DNA from: JBFGCM01 sp041581135
GTDB lineage: Bacteria; Actinomycetota; Acidimicrobiia; Spongiisociales; UBA5794
Direction of reading: 5' to 3'
NCBI GenBank assembly: GCA_041581135.1
Contig: JBFGCM010000014.1
Span: 1-52,709, forward strand
DNA length: 52,709 bases
Shown here: positions 36,331 to 44,617 of the stretch, one piece after another
Layout: the number at the start of each line of letters is the position of its first letter
How positions within the stretch are numbered: the first letter of the stretch is position 1
Made by a program: the position numbers and the translations under genes
The notes under the pieces: model-generated
Databases searched by the model: none
Seen by the model: the letters and a program-made list of their open reading frames with translations, nothing else
What the model was told of the DNA's origin: nothing

Positions 36331-37008
36331 CTACCCGTCGAAGTCGGCGATGGCTTGCGGGCCGCTTCGCTCCAGGCCGCGCCGGAATCCCTCGTCGTCA
36401 CGACGGCGCCAGGCGATCTGTTCGGTGACCATCGGCAGCACCTCGCCGGCCCGGCGTGCCTCCAGACGGTCGAGCGTATGGTCCATGAAACGGGCGACGT
36501 CGTCAGGGTCCGTCCAACCCGCCTTGTAGGAGATCATCCCGCCTCGCGCAATCACGTAGGTCAGGTTGGGCAGCGGGTGAAAGGCGCGGTGCGCCGTCCC
36601 GGCGAGATCGTCGATGAGGATTCGCCGTCGAACCCCGACCTCCTCGCGAAACGCCTGGGCGTGCGACCGCTTGACCTCCATCGAGGTGTGCGGACCGTAT
36701 CGCTCGCCCGGATGCGCCTCCCTGGTGTACACGAATGCCGAGGTCACGCCCCGATCGGTGTAGCGGTCGGCAAGATCGTCCATCGCCGGGACCGCCATGA
36801 CGCAGTACGGTCAGGTGAAGGAGCCGAACTCGACGATCGCCATGTTGCGGCGCCATAGGGAACGCAACTCCGCGGCCTCACCGGTGGCCAGGTCCTCGAC
36901 CGTTGCGTTGGGAGCTCGCTCCCCCACGTGAAGACGGTCCAAGAAGCCGGAGAACGCTTCCTCGTCTCGGGTCGGATCGAAGTTGGCGAAGTTGTACGGG
37001 CCCATCAC
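36331..37008 (-). CDS. Predicted selenoprotein, deiodinase/thioredoxin-like (UGA at 36813-36811 read as Sec)
   Basis: Two adjacent open frames, 37008-36811 and 36798-36331, lie in the same frame and are separated by one TGA. Read through as selenocysteine, they give a 225-residue protein: residues 1-65, Sec66, then PYC. The join FGSFT-U-PYC matches the active site of thioredoxin-fold redoxins and of iodothyronine deiodinases (NFGSCT-U-PPF), and TREAHPGE downstream matches the deiodinase EEAHP segment. A UxxC pair suggests a selenenylsulfide redox enzyme in the cytoplasm (no signal peptide). GTG at 37008 overlaps the stop of the PLP-enzyme gene. A hairpin fitting a bacterial SECIS lies just after the UGA. 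The other reading is a recent nonsense mutation, which is less likely at exactly this codon. Confidence 0.8.
36778..36801 (-). promoter_or_regulatory. Candidate bacterial SECIS hairpin
   Basis: In the mRNA, nucleotides 10-33 after the UGA fold by hand as GUC-AU / AU-G-GAC (one bulged G), a G-G mismatch, GC/GC, and the 7-nt apical loop GGUCCCG. A GGU in the apical loop at about this distance from UGA is what SelB recognises in the E. coli fdhF element. The fold was not computed. Confidence 0.5.
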
Positions 37009-38804
37009 ACGCCTGCCAGGCGGAACGCAGCATCGAGGTACCTACTGGCCAGCGGCGTCAGCCGCTTGAGCCCGTACGCCTCCAGGGTCAGGCGCTTGAG
37101 TTCTTCGCCGTCCGCCTCCGGGTGGTTGCGACGCAGCCCTGCCACCAACGCAGCCACCTCGCTCAGCGGAACCTTGTACAGATCGCGCTCTCCCAGCTCG
37201 CGCAGATGCACGCGAGGCTGCTTCGGTCGACGGAGCACCACCTGCCGCTCGGTGTCTTCGGCATCGGGTGCCGACACCACGAACTCGTCCACTGCGAGTC
37301 GCCCCTGTTCCACGAGGAGCTCGACCGCCCAGTCCATGTCGTCGCGAACCGGCTTGGTCACCTTCATACCGCCACCGGCCTTGACGAACACCGAGTACGC
37401 CCTGTCCGTGGTGACGGGCCCCTCCACTGCGACGACCTCGGCCAAGCCGTCTGCGAGCTGGCTGCGGCCGACGGTGCGGGGATCCGGGAGCACCCCGAGG
37501 TCATACGCCCGATATGGCTCGAGGTCGCCGAGGGTGGTCGGCTGGAACTCCGCGGACTCTCGAGGGTCCTCCCCCGAGGCCAGCACACCGAGCGCCGCCA
37601 GGAGCCGATCCACCTCGGCATCAGTGGTGTAGTGGAGAAAGCCGATCCGCAGCAGGCCGCCATCATCGAGTATGCCCAGGCGTTGCATGACTTCGACGGC
37701 GTAGTAGTGGCCGGCCCAGGTGAACATGCCGAGGTCGCCCAGCACCTCGGACGCTTCGGCAGGGGTCCATCCGTCGATGGCGATGGCGAAGGTCGGGGTG
37801 CGGGGACGGTCGTCGTGGATGCCGTACAGGCGGATGCCCTCAACTTCGTCGATGCCTTTGAGAAAACGGCGGGTCAAGGCATCCTCATGGTGCTCGGTGC
37901 GGGCCATTGCATCGGTGATGGCCTCCCGGCGGGTGTCACCATCGCCGAGGCTTGCCAGGTAGTCGACCGTGGCGGTGACCCCGGCGAGGCTCTCGAAGCT
38001 CTGCGTCCCGGTCTCCCACTTCCCAGGTGGATCTTCGGGAGCGGGCCGCACCTTGTAGGCCTCCACTGCGGCGAGGTGCTCGTACTTGCCGTACAGGATT
38101 CCGGTGTGGGGACCAAAGAACTTGTAGGCCGAGGCCACCAGGAAGTCGACGTCCATCGCCTGCACGTCGATGAGGCGGTGGGGGGCGAAGTGCACGGCGT
38201 CGACATACACGAGCGCACCGTGGGCCCGGGCCATGCCGACCACCTGACGCACATCGACGATCGTGCCGACAGCGTTGGAAGCCAGCGTCACAGCGACGAG
38301 GCGGGTGCGGGGCCCGATGGCGTTGCGCATACCGTCGTAGTCGAGGGTGCAGCCGTCGTCGGGATCGAAGTCGACCCACCGCACGTCGACGCTGCGGTCC
38401 TCGGCCGCCATCACCCAGGGCGTGACGTTGGCGTCGTGGTCCAGACGCGTCAGCACGATCTGATCTTCGGGTTGCCAGGTCTTGGCAAGGGCCCGGCTCA
38501 TGGCGAAGGTGAGGCTGGTCATGTTCTGGCCGAAGACGATCTCCTCCGGCCGAGCGGCGTTGTAGAAGTCGGCCATGGCGGCCCGTGCCGCCTCGACGAC
38601 GGCGTCGGCTTCCTGGCTGGTGGCGAACGGTCCCCCGAGGTTGGACGAGCCGGCATCGAGATACGCAGCCATGGCCGCCGCCACCTCGGCCGGGCTCTGG
38701 CTGCCGCCGGGTCCGTCGAAATAGGCGGCAGGGTGGCCATCGACCTCGCGCCGCAGTGCCGGGAACCGGCCCCGGACGGCGTACGGATCGAGCGACGCGG
38801 CCAT
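37005..38804 (-). CDS. SufS-like PLP enzyme lacking catalytic Cys, fused to DUF3320-like domain
   Basis: Residues 1-410 are a class V aminotransferase fold of the cysteine-desulfurase-like type, with the PLP Lys228 in ASAYKFFGPHTG and the YFDGPGGSQSP N-terminus. At the place of the SufS catalytic Cys (RAGHHCA) this protein has WAGHYYA (364-369), so Tyr368 replaces Cys; the only Cys is residue 152. It is therefore unlikely to work by a cysteine persulfide. Residues about 445-599 form a separate domain, EVVAVEGPVTTDRAY through LTLEAYGLKRLT, resembling the winged-helix-like DUF3320 region at the C-terminus of some helicases. Its stop overlaps the start of the selenoprotein. The 296 bases upstream (38805-39100) hold no gene I can support. 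Confidence 0.85.
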   Translation of the reverse strand: MAASLDPYAVRGRFPALRREVDGHPAAYFDGPGGSQSPAEVAAAMAAYLDAGSSNLGGPFATSQEADAVVEAARAAMADFYNAARPEEIVFGQNMTSLTFAMSRALAKTWQPEDQIVLTRLDHDANVTPWVMAAEDRSVDVRWVDFDPDDGCTLDYDGMRNAIGPRTRLVAVTLASNAVGTIVDVRQVVGMARAHGALVYVDAVHFAPHRLIDVQAMDVDFLVASAYKFFGPHTGILYGKYEHLAAVEAYKVRPAPEDPPGKWETGTQSFESLAGVTATVDYLASLGDGDTRREAITDAMARTEHHEDALTRRFLKGIDEVEGIRLYGIHDDRPRTPTFAIAIDGWTPAEASEVLGDLGMFTWAGHYYAVEVMQRLGILDDGGLLRIGFLHYTTDAEVDRLLAALGVLASGEDPRESAEFQPTTLGDLEPYRAYDLGVLPDPRTVGRSQLADGLAEVVAVEGPVTTDRAYSVFVKAGGGMKVTKPVRDDMDWAVELLVEQGRLAVDEFVVSAPDAEDTERQVVLRRPKQPRVHLRELGERDLYKVPLSEVAALVAGLRRNHPEADGEELKRLTLEAYGLKRLTPLASRYLDAAFRLAGV

Positions 38805-39100
38805 GAAGGCGGCAGGCTACCGAACGGTGCGGGTCGCGTCACGACGGGTAGGGCGCCGGGTGCGGGGTGCTCGGGCGTGCGCAGCCGGTCCTTGCCGGGT
38901 TGAACTCCGTGGGTTGATTTCGGGCTGGTGCAGGGGTCGTGTCGGTATGAAGGTTGCAACACGAGACGGCCCGACTCGAGTGCTTCTGCCTCATCGGCCG
39001 GCGTCATGCGCCGCTCCCGGGCCACCAACCGTCCCATGAAGAGAAACCGGGCGCGCCACGCAGGCCAGGAGTGAATGCGCCGCCGTCGCCCGGCGCCGGG

Positions 39101-39391
39101 TCAGGTCACCAACCCGCGCACCACGAACCACGCACCCGCCAACCACGCCACCCCCAGATACACCATCACCAGCCGCGTGTCGCCCAGAACGCAGCGGCTC
39201 TTCATCAGGCCGGCGCGACGGGCCTTGGCGTAGCCCCAGAGGCCGATCGAGGCGAAGCCGACCACCGCCACCGGCGGCGACACCAGCCAGGCGATGAGCG
39301 CGATGGTCGTGAAGATGCACAGTTTCAGTGGGTCGAGCAACTCCGGCTCGGCGGGCTCCCCGACCCGCGGCTGGTTGATCCGGGGCGTCAT
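39101..39391 (-). CDS. Small membrane protein (96 aa)
   Basis: A 96-residue protein with about three hydrophobic helices: CIFTTIALIAWLVSPPVAVVG, FASIGLWGYA and VMVYLGVAWLAGAWFVV. Between them is a basic loop (KARRAGLMKSR). I do not recognise it. The ATG at 39391 overlaps the TGA of the radical SAM gene (ATGA), making it the last gene of the four-gene operon; the coupling suggests it works with that enzyme at the membrane. Confidence 0.78.
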   Translation of the reverse strand: MTPRINQPRVGEPAEPELLDPLKLCIFTTIALIAWLVSPPVAVVGFASIGLWGYAKARRAGLMKSRCVLGDTRLVMVYLGVAWLAGAWFVVRGLVT

Positions 39392-40947
39392 GAGGCACCT
39401 CCGATGGTGACGGGTACCGGCTCGTGCAGCACCCCCGAGTCCGATATCTTCTGGCGCCCCAGAGCTGGCCACGCCTGCACGGCGCAGAACGGGGCACATT
39501 GGTTCTGCACGGCGTCGCGGGTTCCCACGTGCACACAGCACTGGGTGAGGCGCTCCTCGATCATCGTGTGCAGATCCATGAAGGGTTTGACGGTGATCCG
39601 CTTCACCCGGGTCGCCAACAGCTCCCGCATCTGCCTCTTGGTGCCTCGCCGGCCGGCCATTCGCAGCAATGTGCCCAAGCCCAAGTCACAGTTCTCGCAC
39701 ACGTTGCGGAACAACTGGGTGACCGTGGGGTGCGACAGCGATGACTGCTCGGACAGCAGTCCCAGGAGCGACTCCTTGACGAGCGCCCGCATGGTGGCGG
39801 GCAGCTCTCGATCGGCGATGCGATTCGCCACCAGGTCCAGGTTGGCCTTCAGCGCCTCGTGACCCATCATCGCCGCCAGCGACCGCCATTCCCCACCGTC
39901 GCCCCGGATCACGTATCCGACCGAACAGCAGTGAGGATGTGAGCACGGCAGCGCGGTGAGATCGTCCCAGCGCACCATGCCACCGGTCTGGGCCTCGAGC
40001 CGAGCCAGCACTCCGGTGTGGGTGAGTCGTTGCATCGGGTCGATGGCGCCGTTGCGACCGGAACCGAACTGTGGCTGCACCGACACCCCGCCGACGAACG
40101 GAGTCTCGAGCGCGTAGAGGATCACGTCCCCGATCTCGTCGTCGTTGACACCCAACGCCGCGGTCATGGTCAAGGTCATGAACACCCCAGCCGACGACAG
40201 CCGCTCGATGGCCCGGGTCTTCATCGCCCGCAGATCGGCGTTGCGGTGGTACTTGTGGGTTTCGCGGCGAAACCCGTCGAACTGCAGGTACACCTCGATC
40301 CGCTCGGCGTGGGCCTGGAGATAGGAGATGAGCTCGTCGTTGCGGGCCATCTCGATGCCGTTGGAGTTGACGATGATGCGCACGATGTTGCGGCCCAACA
40401 CGGCATCGAGCAGCTGCACGAACGCCGGATGGATGGTCGGCTCGCCGCCCGACAGCATGAGCACGTCCAAGCGGCCGCCTTCTCGCTCCAGCCGCTGATC
40501 GATGTTCGCCACCACCTCGTCCACGGAGGCCACGCCGGTCAGCGTCGGCGCCGAGTCGGCAAAGCAGGTCGGACACCGCAGATTGCACTCCTCGGTGATG
40601 TCCTCCAGCAGGATGCAGGTGTGCTGGGTCTGCATCTCGCCCAAGCCGCGGAGGTAGGCGGCGGGAATGGGGTCGTAGTTGCCGGCCGTGTCCGGCACGT
40701 GCACCTTGGTCGGCGCCGTCCACTGCTCGAGGTACTCCAGGATCTCCGCCGATTCGTCGTAGAGCGTCACCACGCGGCCGTGGGTGGGACACCCTCGCAC
40801 CAACCACACCACTCCGTCGACATCGGCCAGGTAGCCGCTCAGCCGCTGCACCTCACGCAACGGACGATGGGGGTCATCGGCATGACAATGCGGGCAGAAC
40901 GCATTGACGTATCGCATCACCCGCTCCGAGCGTAGTGGCAGGCTCAC
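39388..40947 (-). CDS. Radical SAM protein of the COG1964 / tetraether synthase-like type
   Basis: A 519-residue, cysteine-rich radical SAM enzyme. The SAM cluster motif is CNLRCPTC (Cys121, 125, 128), followed by MLSGGEPTIHP (GGE motif, 167-169) and VYLQFDG. Before it are two cysteine segments (CPHC at 18-21 and GCPTHG at 52-57) as in the rubredoxin-like iron site of archaeal Tes. After it come auxiliary-cluster cysteines: CSHPHCC (335-341), CENC (417-420), Cys470-471 and CAPFC (484-488). This order matches COG1964, the family of the archaeal tetraether lipid synthase that joins lipid chains through C-C bonds. GTG at 40947 and the stop both overlap neighbours by 4 bases. Lipid chemistry is inferred from family and the Lgt-like neighbour. 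Confidence 0.88.
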   Translation of the reverse strand: MSLPLRSERVMRYVNAFCPHCHADDPHRPLREVQRLSGYLADVDGVVWLVRGCPTHGRVVTLYDESAEILEYLEQWTAPTKVHVPDTAGNYDPIPAAYLRGLGEMQTQHTCILLEDITEECNLRCPTCFADSAPTLTGVASVDEVVANIDQRLEREGGRLDVLMLSGGEPTIHPAFVQLLDAVLGRNIVRIIVNSNGIEMARNDELISYLQAHAERIEVYLQFDGFRRETHKYHRNADLRAMKTRAIERLSSAGVFMTLTMTAALGVNDDEIGDVILYALETPFVGGVSVQPQFGSGRNGAIDPMQRLTHTGVLARLEAQTGGMVRWDDLTALPCSHPHCCSVGYVIRGDGGEWRSLAAMMGHEALKANLDLVANRIADRELPATMRALVKESLLGLLSEQSSLSHPTVTQLFRNVCENCDLGLGTLLRMAGRRGTKRQMRELLATRVKRITVKPFMDLHTMIEERLTQCCVHVGTRDAVQNQCAPFCAVQAWPALGRQKISDSGVLHEPVPVTIGGAS

Positions 40948-41276
40948 AGCACGAACTCCTGCCAGCCGGTGCAGATACCCCCGGTGAGCACGGTCAGGGC
41001 GACGTACGCCGCAGCGATGCCGATGGCAACCTCACGCTGATCGGCCCGATAGAAGAGCAAGGCAACCAGCGCGACCGTGGCGAGCAAGATCACCGCGGCC
41101 CCGATGGGCGTCCCGAGCGCATCGCCCAGCACCACCACCACCCAGAACATCGGCACCACAAGCAAGAGCATCACGCCCAGCGTCAGCAGCAGCTTCCACG
41201 GCCGGAAGGCTCGCTCATCGGCACCGGTGTCGTCCTCGTCCGGGGGCGGCGGGATCGGCGGTGGAGCATCGGTCAC
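40944..41276 (-). CDS. Small membrane protein (110 aa)
   Basis: A 110-residue protein with a Pro/Asp-rich N-terminal tail (residues 1-25), then three transmembrane helices (PWKLLLTLGVMLLLVVPMFW, PIGAAVILLATVALVALLFY, VAIGIAAAYVALTVLTGG). I do not recognise it. GTG at 41276 overlaps the stop of the Lgt-like gene and its own TGA overlaps the GTG of the radical SAM gene, so it sits between them in a fully coupled operon and may link the two at the membrane. Confidence 0.78.
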   Translation of the reverse strand: MTDAPPPIPPPPDEDDTGADERAFRPWKLLLTLGVMLLLVVPMFWVVVVLGDALGTPIGAAVILLATVALVALLFYRADQREVAIGIAAAYVALTVLTGGICTGWQEFVL

Positions 41277-42046
41277 GAGGGGACTCCTTTCAGTTCTGGC
41301 AGCCGAGAACGGGTCATGTGCCACACCAGCAAGGGGACGGTCACGAGCAAGAAGAGCTGGGAGCCGCTCAGGCCGAACTCCATCTCGGGATTGCCTCGCA
41401 CGAACTCCACACCGAACCGGAACAGGCCGTAGGCGAGCAAGTACACCTTGAAGGACCGGCCCCGTCGAGCAAACGAGTCTCGGTGGCGCACCAGCACCAG
41501 GAACATCACGGCGTGGAACAGGATCTCGTAGCCGAACGACGGGTGCATCGGGGCGCCGACGGCGCAGTTCGGACACATCGGGATCGACGCTGCGGTACCG
41601 GCGTCCACGGCGATTCCCCATGGCAGCTCGGTCGGGGTGCCGATCTGCTCGGTGAGGAAACACCCCACACGGCCGATGGCCATGCCGATGGCGACTGCGG
41701 GTGCGAACAGATCACCCGTGCTCTGCCGGTAGCCAACGATCCGCTTCGTGACCTCGGCCCCGAGGTAGGCACCGGCGAGACCGCCGAGGATGCTGCGGCC
41801 ACCGTGCAGCCAGAGCTCACCCCATCCGGCGCCGTCGCCGGCGAAGCGCCACACGGTGGACAGCTTGGCGAAGATGGCGCCGGAGAACAACGCGCCGAGC
41901 GCGACCCAGGCGATCTGCTCGTTCAGCCAGTTTCGGCGGCGGGCCTCTGCGAAGTACACGACGGTGGCGGCGACCACCCCGACACTGATGAAGAACTCGT
42001 GGGTCGGTACTCCCCAGCCGGCAAGCTCGAACAACACCGGTCGCAT
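41273..42046 (-). CDS. Lgt-like (prolipoprotein diacylglyceryl transferase family) membrane protein
   Basis: A 257-residue, roughly seven-helix membrane protein of the Lgt fold: GGRSILGGLAGAY, GRVGCFLTEQIGTPTELPWGI and MHPSFGYEILFHAV line up with Lgt blocks. It is divergent: the Asn residues of the Lgt motif GRxGNFxNxE are Cys and Thr here, and an extra CPNC pair lies in the loop before MHPS. These changes suggest it is not the housekeeping lipoprotein transferase but a relative that binds phospholipid for another purpose. It is the first gene of the operon with the radical SAM enzyme. Confidence 0.82.
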   Translation of the reverse strand: MRPVLFELAGWGVPTHEFFISVGVVAATVVYFAEARRRNWLNEQIAWVALGALFSGAIFAKLSTVWRFAGDGAGWGELWLHGGRSILGGLAGAYLGAEVTKRIVGYRQSTGDLFAPAVAIGMAIGRVGCFLTEQIGTPTELPWGIAVDAGTAASIPMCPNCAVGAPMHPSFGYEILFHAVMFLVLVRHRDSFARRGRSFKVYLLAYGLFRFGVEFVRGNPEMEFGLSGSQLFLLVTVPLLVWHMTRSRLPELKGVPS

Positions 42047-42138
42047 CCGGCCGCCTCCCTGACGTCACCCGAAGCGTATTGCACGGAATCACCGAGCGCC
42101 GGGATAAACGCCCCGGGGCCCTGGTGCGTGTGGGCGGT

Positions 42139-44178
42139 ATGAGAGCCATCACGACCTTCGCCGTAGCCGCCATGCTCGCCCTCACCGCGTGCGCTCCCGC
42201 CGAGCCCTCATCAGTCCCGGCGCCGCCGCCGACCAGTGGGATCCCGCCGTCGACGATCTCCCCGGCCCCCACCGTGCCGCCGACCACTCCGCCGATCACC
42301 GAGGCATCGCCCGTCACCACTCCCCAACCGGATCCGGTGGCGCCGTTGCCTGCGGCGCCGATCGAGTCGGCCGGGTGGCGGCAAGTGGCGGCGACCGACC
42401 CCGGCACGATCCTCACCCACCTGGCGGCGTCCCCCGACGGGAGGATGGTGGCAGCCGGCTTTGCCCCCAAGGTCCCAGGCCACTCGCCGCAGCGGTCCGT
42501 GCTGGCGGTCTGGGACGGCCAGACGTTCACGACGCATGACGTGCACGCGATCTTCGGTGTGGACGTCCCGCACCTCGTGGACGTCTCCGGAGTGGTGTGG
42601 GCAGATGGTGAGTGGCTGGTCGGCACCATCGGTGCCGCTCCCCACGGCGAGCCGGTGGTATTGCGCACGGCCTCGCCCGAGACGTGGGAGGTCGAGTCGT
42701 TGACGGTCCTCCAGGCGGCGGCGTTCGACGGGATGGCGGCGATGCGAAGCCTCTTCACGCCCGATCTCATCCAGCATGCGGTCGACGTCGGCATCACCGA
42801 CCTGGCCGCGACCCGCGGAGGGGTACTGGCCACCGGATGGCGCGTCACCGACTCGGCGGCGAGCCCCATCGTGTGGCGCGCCACCGCAGGCCACGAGTGG
42901 GAGGAGAGAGAACTCCCCCACGACCCTCACACGATCGCGCAGCGGATCGTCGCCGGTTCCGGTCTGTTGGTGGTAGGCACCAACCAGATCGGCGGGATCG
43001 GCGAGCCCCGACTCTGGTACTCCATTGACGCCACCAGCTGGTCCGCACTCGACACCCCTCCGGCGAGCGATCTGATGGCGGTGTGGCTGGCGGCGCCGGG
43101 AGCACAGGGGATCATGGCCCAGACGTATGGGTACGACAGCGACTTCGACGGCCCCGGCGACTGGTGGATGTGGACCGCCGGGTGGCGGGCCATCGCGCCG
43201 CCCGGGCCGGGCACCATCCGGGCCCTCCAGGCCGCCCCCGATGGATTCCTTGCCGGCGGGTGTGCGCCCGACGGCACAGCCGCGCTGTGGCACACCACGG
43301 ACGGCGCCAGGTGGACCATGACCTCCCTCGTCGCGCCGGGGTGCGTGGAAGGCATCGAGCCGGCGGAGGCCGGACCGTGGCACCTCATCGTCCGCAACGA
43401 CGACCGCAGCGTGGTCTGGGCCGGTGATCCCGGCCGGTGGGACACCGCCGACTTCGTCGGGATGGATGGAACTCGACGCGATGTCGTGCTGGTGGAGCAC
43501 GACGACCACCTCAATGTTCGACGCGGGCCGGGAATCGAACACGCGGTGATCGGGCGGCTCGCTCCGACCGCACGAGGCGTGACGATCACGGGCTCGGCGT
43601 CGGGGCCATGGTTGGAGGTGGCCTTGCCGGACGAAACCACAGGTTGGGCACACGGCTTCTACCTCGCCACTCCGATCGACCCGGGCGACTGGTCGGAGGA
43701 AGACCTGTTCGCCCTGCTGGACGGGTTTGCGGGGGCCATCGACACGCGCCGCGATCTCACGAGCTACGTCTCGGCGAAGGGCTTACATGTGGTGTATTGG
43801 AACGAGCCGCGTCGGATCACGGATCTCTCCACGGTGATGACCGACCCGACGACCTACCAGTGGGGGTCCAACGCAGCAGATCCGCAGGACTGGCCCCATT
43901 GGACTTTCGCTCGGGCGATCGGGGACTCGCTCACCGGCGTGTGGATGGATCCGGACCGCGAGGTGCGGGTCGGGGCCCACATCGAGGGACCCAATGGGAT
44001 GCCGGCGGCGTTCGCCGTTCCCACACCCTTCGCCAATCTCCTCCTGGTGTCGGCACACGACCCCGGCGACGACGCCGCCTACGGAGGCATCGACTGGATG
44101 ACGTGGGCCGTCTTTCTCACAGTGGAGAGCGGAGAGCTGCGCATCGCCGGCATGAGCATCGATGCGTGGGCGCCGTGA
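42139..44178 (+). CDS. Large lipoprotein with C-terminal SH3b domain
   Basis: A 679-residue exported lipoprotein with lipobox LTAC (about residue 19) and a Pro/Thr/Ser-rich linker to about residue 85. The bulk has WD/Kelch-like repeats with recurring Trp (VLAVWDGQTF, PIVWRATAG, PRLWYSIDATSW, TAALWHTTDGARW), suggesting a beta-propeller. Near residues 455-510 is a bacterial SH3 domain (HLNVRRGPGIEHAVIGRL to TGWAHGFYLA), usually a cell-wall binding module. I do not recognise the last 160 residues. The ATG at 42139 starts the signal peptide; an in-frame ATG 20 codons earlier would add a tail unlike a signal peptide. Confidence 0.83.
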   Translation: MRAITTFAVAAMLALTACAPAEPSSVPAPPPTSGIPPSTISPAPTVPPTTPPITEASPVTTPQPDPVAPLPAAPIESAGWRQVAATDPGTILTHLAASPDGRMVAAGFAPKVPGHSPQRSVLAVWDGQTFTTHDVHAIFGVDVPHLVDVSGVVWADGEWLVGTIGAAPHGEPVVLRTASPETWEVESLTVLQAAAFDGMAAMRSLFTPDLIQHAVDVGITDLAATRGGVLATGWRVTDSAASPIVWRATAGHEWEERELPHDPHTIAQRIVAGSGLLVVGTNQIGGIGEPRLWYSIDATSWSALDTPPASDLMAVWLAAPGAQGIMAQTYGYDSDFDGPGDWWMWTAGWRAIAPPGPGTIRALQAAPDGFLAGGCAPDGTAALWHTTDGARWTMTSLVAPGCVEGIEPAEAGPWHLIVRNDDRSVVWAGDPGRWDTADFVGMDGTRRDVVLVEHDDHLNVRRGPGIEHAVIGRLAPTARGVTITGSASGPWLEVALPDETTGWAHGFYLATPIDPGDWSEEDLFALLDGFAGAIDTRRDLTSYVSAKGLHVVYWNEPRRITDLSTVMTDPTTYQWGSNAADPQDWPHWTFARAIGDSLTGVWMDPDREVRVGAHIEGPNGMPAAFAVPTPFANLLLVSAHDPGDDAAYGGIDWMTWAVFLTVESGELRIAGMSIDAWAP

Positions 44179-44231
44179 ACGCGCCCACTTGGATACGGGT
44201 GGATACGGGCCGGTAGCCGTCCTCGAGGCGC

Positions 44232-44369
44232 TATGGTGACGCCTGCCGCCCTGGAGCGGTTCTCGTTCTCCCCTTCCGTCTGACCAAAGTGGAGATCGGG
44301 CGTTGGTATATCGGCTGGAGCAGGTGATGACGGACCCTGGTTCGGCGTCGAGAAAGGCATCGGGCTTCG
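44232..44369 (+). promoter_or_regulatory. Promoter (TATGGT) and long leader of the RRM/IF-1 genes
   Basis: TATGGT at 44232-44237 is a good -10 candidate. It would give a leader of about 125 nt before the RRM ATG at 44370, unusually long in a window full of leaderless genes. A tandem GGATACGGGT/GGATACGGGC (44191-44210) lies just upstream. A long leader on an RNA-binding/IF-1 unit suggests temperature or translational control, but no known element was recognised. Confidence 0.4.
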
Positions 44370-44615
44370 ATGAACATCTATGTCGGAAATCTTCCCTTCA
44401 GCACCACGCAGCAGGATCTGGAGGAACTCTTCGCTGCACACGGTCAGGTTGCCTCCGCAGCCGTGATCACTGACCGCGAGAGCGGTCGATCCCGTGGTTT
44501 CGGATTCGTCGAAATGAACAACGACGACGAAGCTCGCGCCGCCATCCAAGAGCTCAACGGACAGGACATCGGTGGTCGCCAGCTTCGCGTCAACGAAGCC
44601 CAGCCCCGCAGGTAG
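44370..44615 (+). CDS. RRM-type RNA-binding protein (81 aa)
   Basis: A single RNA-recognition motif with RNP2 IYVGNLPF (residues 3-10) and RNP1 RGFGFVEM (about 42-49), including the aromatic residues that stack on RNA. Size and sequence match the small bacterial glycine-poor RRM proteins, which in cyanobacteria are often cold-induced. It lies 2 bases before the IF-1 gene and is surely co-transcribed, so a role in translation or RNA folding is likely. Confidence 0.95.
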   Translation: MNIYVGNLPFSTTQQDLEELFAAHGQVASAAVITDRESGRSRGFGFVEMNNDDEARAAIQELNGQDIGGRQLRVNEAQPRR

Positions 44616-44617
44616 CT

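Noticed and set aside
36331..37008. Pseudogene by nonsense mutation instead of a selenoprotein
   Set aside because: The frame is intact on both sides, the stop is TGA rather than TAG/TAA, it falls on the redox residue and a SECIS-like hairpin follows. Not fully excluded without selABCD.
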